Positions 5,474 to 6,215 of a DNA stretch of 6,215 bases are shown here, piece by piece. The position numbers were made by a program, and so were the translations under genes. The notes beneath the pieces are model-generated. The model was not told where the DNA came from and searched no databases. It saw nothing but the letters and a program-made list of their open reading frames with translations. The DNA is taken from positions 1 through 6,215 of the forward strand of contig DOVS01000334.1 in assembly GCA_003519965.1 (NCBI GenBank). Direction: 5' to 3'. Numbering within the stretch: position 1 is the first letter of the stretch; each line of letters starts with the position of its first letter. The DNA is from Betaproteobacteria bacterium (GTDB lineage Bacteria > Pseudomonadota > Gammaproteobacteria > Burkholderiales > UBA9220).

Positions 5474-6215
5474 TCTAATTTCTTCTTTAGGGAATAAATT
5501 AAGTCCAGCGCCGCCTTGGGCGTGAGCGTATCGGGATTATGCTCCCGCAGCAGCGCGAGGGCGGGGTGTTCCTCCGCCACAGCGGGAGGGGACGGATTGA
5601 ACAGGTCTCCCTGAGGGTTAGCGCTCGCGCTTTGTTGTTCTAGTTGAATCAGGCGTTTTTTAGCGACTTGAATAATTGCCGGTGGAACGCCGGCCAAGGC
5701 GGCGACCTGCAACCCGTAACTTTGACTGGCTGGACCTTCCCGCACGCTATGCAGGAAGACGATGCGCTCCTGATGTTCGGCCGCCTCCACGTGTACATTC
5801 GCAATTTGCCGGAATTCTTGGGCAAGATGGGTCAGCTCGAAATAATGGGTGGCGAATAGTGTGAAGGAGGCATTTCGGTTCACGAGATGGCGGGCGCAAG
5901 CATAAGCCAAGGCTAGTCCATCGAAGGTCGAGGTGCCGCGCCCAATTTCATCCAGCAGCACCAAACTAGTGGATGTTGCATTATTAAGAATATTGGCGGT
6001 TTCCGTCATTTCCACCATAAACGTGGAGCGTCCGCCGGCCAAGTCGTCCGAAGCCCCGATGCGGGTGAATATCTGGTCTATCGGCCCGATTCGAGCAGAT
6101 TGGGCGGGGACAAAGGAACCGCAGTGCGCGAGCAGCGTGATGAGGGCGGTCTGGCGCATATAGGTGGACTTGCCGCCCATATTGGGTCCGGTAATCATAA
6201 GCATTTTACGTTTTG
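5470..6215 (-). CDS. mutS: DNA mismatch repair ATPase MutS, C-terminal part
   Basis: MutS recognises base mismatches and small loops and starts mismatch repair with MutL, using ATP. The frame is open to the right edge, so the N-terminal mismatch-binding, connector and most lever/clamp domains are outside; about 248 codons remain, against 853 in E. coli MutS. The fragment starts just before the Walker A motif GPNMGGKS (6166-6189), then shows [16 protein letters not shown], Walker B LVLLDE followed by [10 protein letters not shown], and the switch ATHYFELT. The ABC-type ATPase domain is followed by the helix-turn-helix dimer segment, a variable linker, and the C-terminal tail [29 protein letters not shown] (about the last 29 residues), which matches the tetramer-forming end of long MutS proteins. 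No disruption is visible. mutS is convergent with bcp, and their stop codons overlap. Identification is very secure. Confidence 0.97.
   Translation of the reverse strand, partial: KRKMLMITGPNMGGKSTYMRQTALITLLAHCGSFVPAQSARIGPIDQIFTRIGASDDLAGGRSTFMVEMTETANILNNATSTSLVLLDEIGRGTSTFDGLALAYACARHLVNRNASFTLFATHYFELTHLAQEFRQIANVHVEAAEHQERIVFLHSVREGPASQSYGLQVAALAGVPPAIIQVAKKRLIQLEQQSASANPQGDLFNPSPPAVAEEHPALALLREHNPDTLTPKAALDLIYSLKKKLD

Overview
The window looks like a piece of a gammaproteobacterial chromosome. It holds an outer-membrane assembly lipoprotein of the BamC family, a proteobacterial dapA-bamC-MBL gene order, a class II (adenosylcobalamin-dependent) ribonucleotide reductase, and bcp next to mutS. 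Nothing in the sequence fixes the genus. An aerobic, B12-using environmental gammaproteobacterium (for example a methanotroph or purple-sulfur relative) is only a guess.

Layout. Positions 1-1026 (+) are the 3' part of the B12-dependent ribonucleotide reductase gene, entering from the left edge. A gap of about 180 bp follows. Next comes a tight plus-strand operon: dapA (1211-2092, lysine and diaminopimelate synthesis), bamC (2109-3254, outer-membrane beta-barrel assembly) and a YycJ/WalJ-like metallo-beta-lactamase-fold hydrolase (3254-4024, start overlapping the bamC stop). It ends in a strong intrinsic terminator (4074-4097). A small Ala/Pro-rich lipoprotein gene converges on that terminator from the minus strand (4118-4324). 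A gap of 675 bp (4325-4999) separates the lipoprotein from the divergently transcribed bcp peroxiredoxin (5000-5473). The bcp stop overlaps the stop of mutS (5470 to beyond 6215, minus strand), whose 5' part lies outside the window.

How the genes relate. They are mostly housekeeping: dNTP supply, cell-wall precursor synthesis, envelope assembly, peroxide detoxification and mismatch repair. Only dapA-bamC-MBL is clearly one transcription unit; the other neighbours look incidental.

The points of most interest are not classical genes. (1) The reductase ends at a TGA directly after its C-terminal Cys-Cys pair, yet the next codons in frame read DREAN and then stop, resembling the family's usual C-terminal tail. 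(2) The 675-bp gap has a sharply bounded AT island (4411-4500, 17 G+C in 90 bases) carrying a 9-bp-arm dyad. Next to it is a GC-rich non-coding block with a perfect 20-bp palindrome whose core recurs 80 bp upstream; it may be a dispersed repeat. (3) The Bcp protein keeps its peroxidatic Cys but lacks both usual resolving-Cys positions. I found no convincing new multi-gene system, tRNA, rRNA, CRISPR array or transposase.
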